A DNA stretch of 64,000 nucleotides. Source: DATKFM01 sp963810485 (GTDB lineage Bacteria > Pseudomonadota > Alphaproteobacteria > Dongiales > Dongiaceae). Shown one piece after another: positions 17,792 through 26,751 of this stretch; positions within the stretch are counted from its first letter, which is position 1, and each line of letters opens with the position of its first letter. The stretch covers positions 186,001 through 250,000 of the forward strand of contig CAWENQ010000005.1 in assembly GCA_963810485.1 (NCBI GenBank), written 5' to 3'. Made by a program: the position numbers and the translations under genes. A model generated the notes under the pieces. It searched no databases, had not been told where the DNA came from, and saw only the letters and a program-made list of their open reading frames with translations.

Positions 17792-19044
17792 ATGACCCGC
17801 TATTCCGTCTTTTCGCTGATACGGCAAGGCCTCGCCGGCCATCGCGGCTGGTCGCCGGCCTGGCGCAGCGCAGCGCCAAAGCCGCGCTATGACGTGGTGA
17901 TCATCGGCGGCGGCGGCCATGGGCTGGCGACCGCCTACTACCTCGCGCAAGAACCACGGCGTGCGCAATGTGGCGGTGCTGGAGAAGGGCTGGATCGGCG
18001 GCGGCAATACCGGCCGCAACACCACGGTCATCCGCTCCAACTATTTCCACCCCGAGAGCGCCGCCGTCTACGATCTGGCGCTGCGGCTCTATGAGAAGCT
18101 GAGCGACGACCTCAACTTCAACATCATGCTGAGCCAGCGCGGCCTGCTGTTCTTCGCCCATTCGCGGCAGGAAATGGAGCTGTTCGCCCGCTCGGTGAAC
18201 GCCATGCAGCTCAACGGCATCGATGCCGAGCTGCTGGATGCCCAGGATGTGCGCAAGCTGGTGCCGATCCTGAATTTCAGCGACGGCGCGCGCTTCCCCG
18301 TCCATGGCGCCTTCTATCAGGGCCGCGGCGGTATCGCCCGCCATGATGCGGTCGCCTGGGGCTATGCCCGCGGCGCCGATGCGCTGGGAGTCGACATCAT
18401 CCAGAATTGCGAGGTCGCCGGGTTCCGCCTGTCGGGCGGCCGCATCACCGCGATCGAGACCAACAAGGGCGTGATCGAGGCGGGCGCCGTCGGCCTCGCC
18501 GTCGCCGGCCATTCCGGCGTGATGGCGGCGAAGGCCGGCTTCCGCCTGCCGGTGACCAGCTACGCGCTGCAGGCGATGGTGAGCGAGCCGGTGAAGCCGA
18601 TCCTGCACACGGTGGTCGATCTCGCCGGCGACCGGCACCTATGTCAGCCAGTCCGACAAGGGCGAGCTGGTGTTCGGCGGCGGGCTCGATCTCTATCCCT
18701 CCTACGCCCAGCGCGGCAATCTGCCTGTGGTCGAGACCGTGGTCTCGGGCCTCACGGAGATGTTCCCGATCTTCCGCGAGCTGAAGATGCTGCGGAAATG
18801 GGCCGGCCTCGTGGATGTCGTGCATGATTCCAGCCCGATCCTCGGCCCCTCGCCGGTGGAGGGCCTCTACCTCAATTGCGGCTGGGGCACCGGCGGCTTC
18901 AAGGCGATCCCCGCCGGCGGTTATCTCCTGGCGCACATCATCGCCACCGGCCGGCACCACATCTATTCCGAGGCCTTCGATCTCAAGCGCTTCTCATCGG
19001 GTGCGCTGGTGGACGAAGCCGCCGCCGCCGGCATCCCGCACTAG
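17792..19044 (+). pseudogene. soxB: Sarcosine oxidase beta subunit, interrupted by two +1 frameshifts
   Basis: Spliced across the breaks this is a normal-length (about 416 residues) FAD-binding beta subunit that oxidises sarcosine to glycine and formaldehyde. Frame 2 gives YDVVIIGGGGHGLATAYYLA, the dinucleotide-binding start. At the GCGC at 17945-17948 one extra base moves the reading to frame 0 (NVAVLEKGWIGGGNTGRN and onward), and near 18627-18636 another extra base moves it to frame 1 (YVSQSDKGELVFGGGLDLY to the end). All pieces show high conservation and no internal stop in their own frame, so a sequencing or assembly indel is at least as likely as a dead gene. First gene of a soxBDAG operon; soxD begins 9 bases after the stop. 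Confidence 0.82.
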
Positions 19045-19053
19045 GAACCCAGC

Positions 19054-19335
19054 ATGCTGCGCATCTCCTGTCCCCATTGCGGCCCGCGCGACGAAACCGA
19101 GTTCCGCTATGGCGGCGAATCCCATATCGCCCGGCCTGGCCCTTCGGCTGAGGTCAGCGACGAGACCTGGGGCGACTACCTGTTCGGCCAGCGCAACAAC
19201 AAGGGCCTGCATCTCGAACGCTGGTGCCACAGCGCCGGCTGCGGCCAATGGTTCAATCTCGCCCGCAGCACGGTCACCCACGAGATCCTCGCCGTCTACA
19301 AGATGGGCGAGAAAGCGCCGGAGTGGCTGGAGTGA
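19054..19335 (+). CDS. soxD: Sarcosine oxidase delta subunit
   Basis: 93 residues, full length. This is the small zinc-binding subunit of the heterotetrameric sarcosine oxidase. It has the SoxD signature ISCPHCGPRDETEFRYGGE, where the C-x-x-C ligands bind zinc, with CHSAGCGQWFNLARSTVTHE supplying the remaining His/Cys ligands. It follows soxB by nine bases. It reads without interruption, unlike its two neighbours. Confidence 0.93.
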   Translation: MLRISCPHCGPRDETEFRYGGESHIARPGPSAEVSDETWGDYLFGQRNNKGLHLERWCHSAGCGQWFNLARSTVTHEILAVYKMGEKAPEWLE

Positions 19336-19372
19336 TGTTGGGTTCGAATCATGCGAACTCGCCAACCTAACC

Positions 19373-19570
19373 TGTCCCCTCTCCCCTTGAGGCAGAGGGC
19401 AAGCAACGTCCGCGTAGCGGATGTTGCGCGGGTGAGGGGTTTGGCGCCGGCAGGCGCCAGAGAATCCTTTGCTGTGGATGATCCGACCGAAATCTCGTGC
19501 GAAGACTTTCCGCGCCAATGCGCGCAAAACCCCTCACCCCTACCCCTCTCCCTCAAGGGGAGAGGGGACA
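19373..19570. repeat. REPIN-like palindromic element with 19-bp perfect terminal inverted repeats
   Basis: TGTCCCCTCTCCCCTTGAG at 19373-19391 is the exact reverse complement of 19552-19570. Inside lie a near-perfect hairpin (GCAACGTCCGC, GTA, GCGGATGTTGC around 19410) and a second inverted pair, GTGAGGGGTTT near 19431 against AAACCCCTCAC near 19527. The element fills most of the soxD-soxA gap. Two REP-like sequences in opposite orientation within about 200 bases is the REPIN layout, mobilised in trans by RAYT transposases; a small MITE is the alternative. No transposase is nearby. Confidence 0.7.
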
Positions 19571-19606
19571 TTTTGTATGCGACGCTTGCGGACTGCATAG
19601 ATTGAC

Positions 19607-22595
19607 ATGACGCAAAGCCAAACCCATCGCCTATCCAAAGGCGGCGCGGTCGATCGCGCGACGCCCCTGCGCTTCACATTCAACGGCCGGGCGCTCACGG
19701 GCTATGAGGGCGATACCCTGGCATCGGCCCTGTTGGCCAATGGCATCGCGGTCGTCGGCCGCAGCTTCAAGTATCACCGTCCGCGCGGCATCTTTGGCGC
19801 CGGCGCGGAGGAACCCAACGCCATCCTCGATGTGATCGCCGAGGGCCGTCACGATCCCAATGCCAAGGCGACGCTGCTGCCGCTGACCGACGGCATGGTC
19901 GCAAAGAGCGTCAATTGCTGGCCCGGCCCGCGCTTCGATCTCCTGGGCGGGCTCGACATGCTGCAGCGCTTCCTGCCCGGCGGCTTCTACTACAAGACCT
20001 TCATGAAGCCGTCCTGGCATCTGCACGAGCCCTATATCCGCCGCATCGCCGGGATCGGCAATGTCGGCAGCGACATCGATGAGTCCCGGTTCGAGCAGCG
20101 CCACGATCATTGCGACGTGCTGGTGATCGGCGCCGGCCCTGCGGGAATTGCCGCGGCGCGCGCCGCATCCTCCGCCGGTTTGCGCGTCATCCTCGCCGAC
20201 GATCAGCCGCGCGCCGGCGGATCGCTGCTGTGGCGCGGGGCGGAGATCGATGGCCTGTCGGGCCCGGCCTGGGTCGCCAACGCAATGGCCGGCTTTGTCA
20301 CCAATCCGCGGGCGCGGGTGCTCCATCGCACGACGGCGGTGGCGTACTTCGATCACAACCTCATCGCCCTGGTGGAGCAGCGCGAGAGTGCCGCCGCCGG
20401 CTGGGCGTCGGAGCGGCTGTGGAAGATCCGCGCCAAGCAGGTGATCCTGGCCACCGGCGCCATCGAGCGGCCGCTGGTGTTTCCGCAGAATGATCGTCCG
20501 GGCGTCATGTCGGCGGCGGCCGTGTCGCAATATCTCCGCCGCTGGGGCGTGCGTCCCTACCTGCCGGCGGAGGGCGGCCGCGCCGTGGTCTTCACCAACA
20601 ATGACGGCGCCTATGACACGGCGCGCGACCTGCTGGCGGCGGGCGCCCATGTCACCATCGTCGATCTGCATCGGCCGATGTCCCAGGAGCTGATCGACCG
20701 CATGCGCAGCCTCGGCGTGGAGATGCGCAGCGGATTCGTTGTCGTCGACGTGCGTGGCAGATCACGGGTGCGCGCGGTGCGCATCGCCGCGATGAACGAT
20801 CCCGCCGGTCCGCGGGAGACCATTCCCTGCGATCTGGTCGCCGTTTCCGGCGGCTGGACGCCGACGATCCATCTGCACAGCCAGTCCGGCGGCACGAACC
20901 GCTACGACAAATATCTCGGCGCCTTCCTGCCCGACCGGGTCACCCAGGCGCAGCGTTCCATCGGCGCGGCGCGCGGCCTGCTGGATCTCGGGGAGTGCTT
21001 GGCCGACGGTCACGCCGCCGGCAATGCCGCAGCCGAAGCCTGCGGCGGTGCGCCGAAGGCAAATGCTTCCAGCGCCGGCGGGCCGAAGCGCAGCATCAAT
21101 ATTCTCCCCTACTGGCAGGTCGACCTGCCGAAGTCGCGCCAGTGGGTCGACTACATGAACGACGTCACCGCCAAGGACGTGCAGATCGCCGCGCGCGAGA
21201 ACTACATCTCGGTGGAGCATCTGAAGCGCTACACCACGCTGGGCATGGCGACCGACCAGGGCAAGACCAGCAACCTGAACGGCCTCGCCATCCTGGCGCA
21301 AGCGACTGGCCGCTCGATTCCCGAAGTAGGCACCACCACCTTCCGCCCGCCCTATGTGCCGGTATCGCTCGGCCTGCTGAGCGGCCATCGTCGCGGCGAG
21401 ATGTATTCGCCGGTGCGGCGCCTGCCGGCCCATCGCGAACATGAGCTGCGCGGCGCGGTGTTCGACGACTATGGCGGCTGGCGGCGGCCCGGCACCTATC
21501 CGCGGCCCGGCGAGGATGAAGCGGCCGCGATCCGCCGCGAGGTGCTGGCGGTGCGCCAGGGCGTCGGCCTGTTCGACGGTTCGCCCCTGGGCAAGATCGA
21601 GGTCAGCGGCGCCGATGCCGCGCGCTTCCTCAATCTCATCTACTACAACGAAGTGGCCAACCTGAAGCCGGGCCGGGTGCGCTACTGCCTGCTGCTCAGC
21701 GAAACCGGCAAGGTCTATGACGATGGCGTCGTCGCGCGCCTGGCCGAGGACCGCTATCTGCTGTCGCCCTCCAGCAGCCATGCGGCCGGCGTCCACGCCA
21801 TGCTCGAGGAATGGCTGCAATGCGAATACCTGGGAATGCGCGTGGCGATCAGCAATGTCACGACGTCCTGGGCGACATTCGCCGTCACCGGCCCGCGGGC
21901 GCGGGAGGTGGTCGCGCGGCTCGACACCGATATCGATATCTCCGACGCCGCCTTGCCGCACATGGCGCGTGCGCGAGGGCCGGATCGGCGGCGTTCCCGG
22001 CCGTGTCGCCCGCGTCAGCTTCACCGGCGAACGCTCCTTCGAGATCAGCGTGCCGGCGGGCTATGGCGCATCGCTGATGCGCGAGATCGAGGCGTTGGGG
22101 GCTGAGGCCGGCATTCAGCCCTTCGGCCTGGAGTCGCTGATGCTGCTGCGGGCGGAGAAGGGCTACATCCTGATCGGCCGCGACACCGACGGCACCACGG
22201 AACCGCAGGATTTGGGCATGCTCGGTCCGCTGCAATCGAAGACCCTCGAATATGTCGGCCGCCGCTCGCTGTTCCGCTCGGACTCGAAGCGCGACGACCG
22301 TCGCCAGTTCGTTGGCCTGATGACGGCCGATCCGGACGAGGTCATCCCCACCGGCGCCCACGCGATCGAGGATTTGGATTCCGGATCGTCGAGTCCGCGC
22401 AGCCTCGGCTATGTCACGTCCAGCTACATGAGCCCGACGCTGGGCCGCTCCATCGCTCTCGGCCTGATCGAGCGCGGCCGCGAGCGGCAGGCCGCCGGCG
22501 AAACCGTGGCCATCTACGCCATGGGCCGCCGCCTCGCGGCGAAAATCGTCGCACCCGCCTTCCACGATCCCAAGGGAGAGCGGCTCCATGGCTAA
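19607..22595 (+). pseudogene. soxA: Sarcosine oxidase alpha subunit, interrupted by one +1 frameshift
   Basis: About 995 residues when joined, the normal size for SoxA. An N-terminal ferredoxin-like/2Fe-2S-type fold region (FTFNGRALTGYEGDTLASAL) precedes an FAD/NAD-binding region (CDVLVIGAGPAGIAAARAAS), then the C-terminal aminomethyltransferase-like domain (GVGLFDGSPLGKIEVSG) which passes the one-carbon unit to tetrahydrofolate. Frame 2 reads to about 21967; an extra base in the GCGC at 21965-21968 moves the reading to frame 0 (VREGRIGGVPGRVARVSFTG to the end at 22595). The junction falls inside a conserved motif and both sides align with the family, so a single-base indel is the cause. soxG overlaps the 3' end by eight bases. 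Confidence 0.85.
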
Positions 22596-23214
22596 TGCTC
22601 TGCGCCACGAGACACCGTTCGACGCCATGCTCGGCGAGTCACCGCGCGAGATCGCCGCGCGCGGCCTGACGATTTCGGCGGCGCCGGTCGCGGCGCAGAT
22701 CGCCGTCACCGGCGATATGGCGGCGTCGGCAGCGGCGCTCGGCGCCATCATCAGCCAGGTGCCGCCGGCCCAGCCGAACCAGATCGCGGGCAGGGAGCCG
22801 TACTTGCTCTGGCTGGCCCCGGACAAGCGGCTGGTTGTCTCGGAAAGCGGCAGCCGCTTCGACCTCAGGGATCGATTGTCCTCGGCGCTGGCCGGAAAAT
22901 TCGCCGCCGTCAGCGATGTGAGCGACGGTCTTGCTGTCATCGATATCCTGGGGCCGCGCGCCCGCGAGATCGTCGCCATGGGCTGCGGCCTCGATCTCGA
23001 TCCCCAGCTCTTCACGCCGTCGGCCAGCGCTCGCACCCTGCTCGCCGGCCAGCCGGTTGTGCTGTATCCCCTGGCGTTGCCCGAAGCGAAATGGGAACCG
23101 GGCCGCCCTCACATTCCCCAGCCCCCGAACCGCGGCTATCGGGTTCATGTCGACCGGGCGATCCTGCACTATCTCTGGAAATGGCTGGCGCAAGCCGCGA
23201 CGGCTCTTAGCTGA
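22588..23214 (+). CDS. soxG: Sarcosine oxidase gamma subunit
   Basis: 208 residues, the usual length. The family pattern is present: an N-terminal HETPFDAML stretch, the central LLWLAPDKRLVVSE, DVSDGLAVIDILGPRAREIV and the C-terminal NRGYRVHVDRAILHYLWKWL. This subunit has the GcvT-like fold and completes the alpha-beta-gamma-delta enzyme. It starts within the last codons of soxA and is the final gene of the operon. Sarcosine use releases formaldehyde onto tetrahydrofolate; folate enzymes that often accompany the operon are not in this window. Confidence 0.9.
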   Translation: MANALRHETPFDAMLGESPREIAARGLTISAAPVAAQIAVTGDMAASAAALGAIISQVPPAQPNQIAGREPYLLWLAPDKRLVVSESGSRFDLRDRLSSALAGKFAAVSDVSDGLAVIDILGPRAREIVAMGCGLDLDPQLFTPSASARTLLAGQPVVLYPLALPEAKWEPGRPHIPQPPNRGYRVHVDRAILHYLWKWLAQAATALS

Positions 23215-23301
23215 CCCTATAAGCCTCCCTGATTGTCATCCCGGAAACCGCGAGGCCAGTTTGCAGAAGCGATCTCAAAAAGTGATTCACCGGAGTTTCG
23301 G

Positions 23302-23805
23302 ATGATCTCCATCGACCATGCACGCGCCATGGCGCGCTACAACAAATGGATGAACGACAAGATCTATGCGAGCGCCGCGCAGCTCTCCGACGAAGAGCGC
23401 AAGCGCGACTGCGGCGCATTCTTCAAATCGATCCACGCGACGCTGAACCATATCCTCTGGGCCGACCAGATCTGGCTGCATCGCCTCGCCGGCACGCCGA
23501 AACCCGTTGCCGGCAACATCAGCGAATCCGTGGCTCAGTTCGCAGACTTTGCCGACATGACACGGGAGCGGCAGGCGTTCGATCAGGTGATCCTGGATTG
23601 GGCTGCTGCGCTCGATGCGACGACACTCGCGGGGGATTTTTCCTACTACTCCGTCGCCGTGAACCGCCAGATCGTCAAGCCGCGCTGGCTGCTGGTCACC
23701 CACATGTTCAACCACCAGACCCACCATCGCGGCCAGGTGCATTGCCTGCTCACCCAATGCGGCCTGAAGCCCGGCGACACCGACCTGCCGTTCATGGACG
23801 GGTAG
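23302..23805 (+). CDS. DinB family protein (putative metal-dependent hydrolase fold)
   Basis: 167 residues from the ATG at 23302, chosen for CGGAG upstream rather than the earlier in-frame start at 23233. It is a four-helix bundle of the DinB/YfiT type. The three expected metal-binding histidines are in SIHATLNHILWADQIW and HMFNHQTHHRGQVH. Family members include thiol S-transferases for bacillithiol or mycothiol and many of unknown role. No operon partner is evident: soxG ends 87 bases upstream and a palindromic repeat follows. Confidence 0.85.
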   Translation: MISIDHARAMARYNKWMNDKIYASAAQLSDEERKRDCGAFFKSIHATLNHILWADQIWLHRLAGTPKPVAGNISESVAQFADFADMTRERQAFDQVILDWAAALDATTLAGDFSYYSVAVNRQIVKPRWLLVTHMFNHQTHHRGQVHCLLTQCGLKPGDTDLPFMDG

Positions 23806-23822
23806 AGCGCAAACGTTCCCTT

Positions 23823-23895
23823 TGTAGGGGCGACCGGCGGTCGCCCTGCCGACGCTGTGCTGTTGTAGGAAGGGCGACCGCCGGTCGCCCCTACA
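23823..23895. repeat. Perfect 25-bp inverted repeat (REP-like or transcription terminator)
   Basis: The arm at 23823-23847 (TGTAGGGGCGACCGGCGGTC...) is the exact reverse complement of 23871-23895, around a 23-base loop. Each arm is itself palindromic (GCGACC-GGC-GGTCGC), so the DNA can form one long hairpin or two small ones. No T-run follows on either strand. It ends the DinB gene region and lies upstream of the DMT transporter. Such 'GTAGGGGCGACCGGCGGTCGCC' type palindromes are usually dispersed repeats. Confidence 0.65.
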
Positions 23896-24050
23896 CGGGC
23901 GCGATTTATCATATATAAATCAAATAGTTAAGCCGACGTGGAAGTGCGAGAAAACGTCACGCCCCCACCTTGAATTGCAGAGCAAGAACTGGATAGCGAC
24001 CCCGGCGCGCCTCCGGCATTCTCGTGGCCATCATGGAAACGGGAACCACA

Positions 24051-24992
24051 ATGCCTCTGAAATCCACCGCCACCGGCCTCGTCATGGGACCCCTGGAATG
24101 GGGCCTGCTGGTGCTGCTGTCTGCGGTCTGGGGCGGCTCGTTCTTCTTCGCCGCGGTGGCGCTGCGTGACGTGGGGCCGCTGACCGTGGCGGGCAGCCGG
24201 GTGCTGATCGCCGCCATCCTGCTTCATGCCTTCATGCTGATGAACGGCATCCGCATGCCGCGGGACGGCCGCAGCTGGGCCGCGTTCTTCGGCATGGGCC
24301 TGCTGAACAACGCCATCCCCTTCAGCCTGATTTTCTGGGGCCAGAGCCATATCGCCAGCGGCCTCGCCTCGATCCTCAACGCCACCACGCCGCTGTTCAC
24401 CGTGATCCTCGCCCATTTCCTGACGAGCAACGAGAAACTCACGGGCGGCAGGGGCCTCGGCGTGGTGATCGGTTTCGCCGGTGTCGTCGTGATGATCGGC
24501 ACCGATCTGTTGAGCGGGCTCAGCACCAACCTGCTGGCGCAGCTTGCCGTGCTCGGCGCGGCGGTCACCTATGCCTGCGCGACCATCTACGGCCGCCGCT
24601 TCCGCCAAATGCCGCCGATCTGCACCGCCGCCGGCCAGGTGACAGCCAGCACGGTCCTGATGCTGCCCGTGGTTCTGTTCGTGGATCGGCCCTGGAGCTC
24701 GCCGATGCCCGGCTGGCAGACATTCGCCGCCCTCCTGGCGCTGGGCGCGGTCTGCACCGCTTTCGCCTACGGCCTCTATTTCCGGATTCTCCGCACGGCC
24801 GGCTCGACCAACATCTCGCTGGTGACATTCCTGGTGCCGATCAGCGCGCTGCTGCTGGGCATGGTCTTCCTCGGCGAGCGGCTGGAGCCGAAACATTTCC
24901 TCGGCATGGCCCTGATTGGCATCGGTCTCGCCGCGATCGACGGCCGGCCCTGGCGCATCCTCACCAATTCTTTCGTTCAATCCCGGAGCTGA
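24051..24992 (+). CDS. DMT superfamily transporter (EamA family)
   Basis: 313 residues from the ATG at 24051, with in-frame alternatives at 24033 (ATG) and 24024 (GTG); the ribosome binding site evidence is weak for all. Ten membrane helices form two EamA repeats: LLVLLSAVWGGSFFFAAVAL begins the first and AVLGAAVTYACATIYGRRFR the second, and VFLGERLEPKHFLGMALIGI closes it. It is likely an inner-membrane exporter of metabolites or amino acids; the substrate is unknown. The ada gene starts two bases after its stop, so the two are co-transcribed. Confidence 0.88.
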   Translation: MPLKSTATGLVMGPLEWGLLVLLSAVWGGSFFFAAVALRDVGPLTVAGSRVLIAAILLHAFMLMNGIRMPRDGRSWAAFFGMGLLNNAIPFSLIFWGQSHIASGLASILNATTPLFTVILAHFLTSNEKLTGGRGLGVVIGFAGVVVMIGTDLLSGLSTNLLAQLAVLGAAVTYACATIYGRRFRQMPPICTAAGQVTASTVLMLPVVLFVDRPWSSPMPGWQTFAALLALGAVCTAFAYGLYFRILRTAGSTNISLVTFLVPISALLLGMVFLGERLEPKHFLGMALIGIGLAAIDGRPWRILTNSFVQSRS

Positions 24993-24994
24993 TC

Positions 24995-26107
24995 ATGCAA
25001 ACTGCAATCCAGACCAAAGCGAGCAAGGTGACAGCGATGCCCCGCGCCTTTGAAACCGATGACCGGCGCTGGGCCGCCGTGCAGGCGCGCGAAACCGCGG
25101 CCGACGGGCAATTCTACTTCGCCGTGCGGACGACGGGCGTCTATTGCCGGCCCTCCTGCCGCTCGCGGCAGGCGCTGCGGAAGAATGTGGAATTCTTCGC
25201 CACGCCGGCGGACGCCCGCCGCGCCGGCTACCGCGCCTGCAAGCGCTGCAAGCCTGACAATCTCGCCGCGCCGAGTTCGCAGCACAAAGCGGTCATGCGC
25301 GCCTGCCGCCTGATCGAAGAAGCGGAAACGCCGCCGAAGCTGGCCGATCTGGCCCGCGCCGCCGGCCTCAGCCCCTATCACTTCCACCGCCAGTTCAAGA
25401 AGATCCTGGGCGTGACGCCCAAGGCCTATATCGCGGCGCGCCGCACCGGCCGCCTGCAACATCATCTCGCGAAAGGAACGACCGTGACCGACGCCATTTA
25501 TGACTTCGGCTTCAACACCAGCAGCCGTTTCTATGAGACCTCGGCGCAGACCTTGGGCATGAAGGCCAGCGCCTACCGCAAGGGCGGCGAGGGCACCGAG
25601 ATCGCCTATGCCGTCGTGCGCTGCTATCTCGGCCACCTCTTGGTGGCGGGTACGGCGCGCGGCATCTGCATGATCGCCTTCGGCGACGATCCCACGGAAC
25701 TCGTCACCGACCTGAAGCACCGCTTTCCCCGCGCCGCCTGGCGCGAAGACGCCAAGGACTTCGCGACCCAGGTGAAGCGCGTGGTCGCCTTCATCGAAGC
25801 GCCGGCCGGAGGATTCGACCTGCCGCTGGATATCCAGGGCACGGCGTTCCAGCACCGGGTCTGGCAGGCGCTGCGCCAGGTGCCGGCGGGCACGACCGCC
25901 AGCTATGCCGATATCGCCCGCAAGATCGGCCAGCCCGCGGCGGTGCGCGCTGTGGCCCAGGCCTGCGGCGCCAATCCCGTCGCCGTCGCCGTGCCCTGCC
26001 ACCGCATCCTGCGCAGCGACGGCGCCCTCGGCGGCTATCGCTGGGGCACGGCGCGCAAGGAAAAGATCCTGGCCCGCGAGGCCGCCGCGGCGAAGCGCGG
26101 CCGGTGA
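24995..26107 (+). CDS. ada: Bifunctional DNA repair methyltransferase / transcriptional regulator Ada
   Basis: 370 residues. It has all three Ada parts. The N-terminal zinc domain has four cysteines (C51 and C55 in VYCRPSCRS, C82 and C85 in ACKRCKPDN), where the first takes methyl groups from DNA phosphotriesters. An AraC-type helix-turn-helix (LADLARAAGLSPYHFHRQFK, about 115-190) follows, then the O6-methylguanine transferase domain with active-site PCHR (C335) and the preceding arginine finger region. Methylated Ada normally activates its own gene and alkylation-repair genes. GGAG lies before the ATG. Co-transcription with a DMT exporter and a DUF1203 gene suggests both may be alkylation-inducible; that is inference. 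Confidence 0.95.
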   Translation: MQTAIQTKASKVTAMPRAFETDDRRWAAVQARETAADGQFYFAVRTTGVYCRPSCRSRQALRKNVEFFATPADARRAGYRACKRCKPDNLAAPSSQHKAVMRACRLIEEAETPPKLADLARAAGLSPYHFHRQFKKILGVTPKAYIAARRTGRLQHHLAKGTTVTDAIYDFGFNTSSRFYETSAQTLGMKASAYRKGGEGTEIAYAVVRCYLGHLLVAGTARGICMIAFGDDPTELVTDLKHRFPRAAWREDAKDFATQVKRVVAFIEAPAGGFDLPLDIQGTAFQHRVWQALRQVPAGTTASYADIARKIGQPAAVRAVAQACGANPVAVAVPCHRILRSDGALGGYRWGTARKEKILAREAAAAKRGR

Positions 26108-26139
26108 TTGCGAGAGCCGAAATTCAGGAGACAACCGCG

Positions 26140-26613
26140 ATGAATTCCGTCCGCTTCGTTTCCCTGCCGACCGAGATCGCCCGCGCCTACCAGGCCGGCG
26201 CTCTGGACGCCAACCGCCAGAAACCGGAGCGCCACATCTCCGATGGCGATGGCGTGCCCTGCCGCCACTGCCAGCGGGACGTGGCGGCCGGCGAGGCCTA
26301 TCTGATACTCGCCTATCGCCCGTTCGACGAGGCGCAGCCCTACGCCGAGGTGGGGCCGATCTTCCTCCATGCCGAACCCTGCGAGCGCTATCCCGTGACC
26401 GGCGAAACGCCGGCGATGTTCCTGCAGCGCGAGCGCTACCTGCTCAAGGGCTATCACCCCAACGATCGAATCTTCTACGGCACCGGCCGGATCGTGCCGT
26501 CGGCCGACGTTGCGGCGGCGGCGGCCGAGATCCTGGCGCGGCCCGGTGTGGCCTATGTCCATGTCCGCTCGGCGCTGAACAATTGCTATCAATGCCGGAT
26601 CGAACGGGGCTGA
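26140..26613 (+). CDS. DUF1203 domain-containing protein
   Basis: 157 residues from the ATG at 26140, which has AGGAG about ten bases upstream; an in-frame GTG at 26104 inside the ada end is less likely. DUF1203 features are seen: CRHCQRDVAAGEAYLILAYR, IFLHAEPCERY, RYLLKGYHPNDRIFYGTG and VHVRSALNNCYQCRIERG, with paired cysteines and histidines that look like a metal site. Cytoplasmic, function unknown. Overlapping context with ada suggests one transcript. Confidence 0.85.
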   Translation: MNSVRFVSLPTEIARAYQAGALDANRQKPERHISDGDGVPCRHCQRDVAAGEAYLILAYRPFDEAQPYAEVGPIFLHAEPCERYPVTGETPAMFLQRERYLLKGYHPNDRIFYGTGRIVPSADVAAAAAEILARPGVAYVHVRSALNNCYQCRIERG

Positions 26614-26650
26614 CCGCCTTTAACCCTCGCTGATTTCCGTGCTGCCCGGC

Positions 26651-26676
26651 GCCGCCGCTGGCCAAACAGCGGCGGC
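26651..26676. terminator. Strong GC hairpin after the ada-DUF1203 transcript
   Basis: GCCGCCGCTG (26651-26660), loop GCCAAA, CAGCGGCGGC (26667-26676): a perfect ten-pair stem 37 bases after the DUF1203 stop. There is no proper T-run after it, so it may end or attenuate transcription only partly. TATACT at 26684-26689 just beyond looks like a -10 box for the next gene. Confidence 0.45.
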
Positions 26677-26751
26677 CATGTTGTATACTGATCCCGGTTG
26701 CAGCAGAGGATTCGCGGCGGGATCGGCAATGACAATGACGGGTCGGATCGC

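Noticed and set aside
19351..19605. 84-codon frame over the soxD-soxA gap
   Set aside because: It consists largely of the REPIN-like element.
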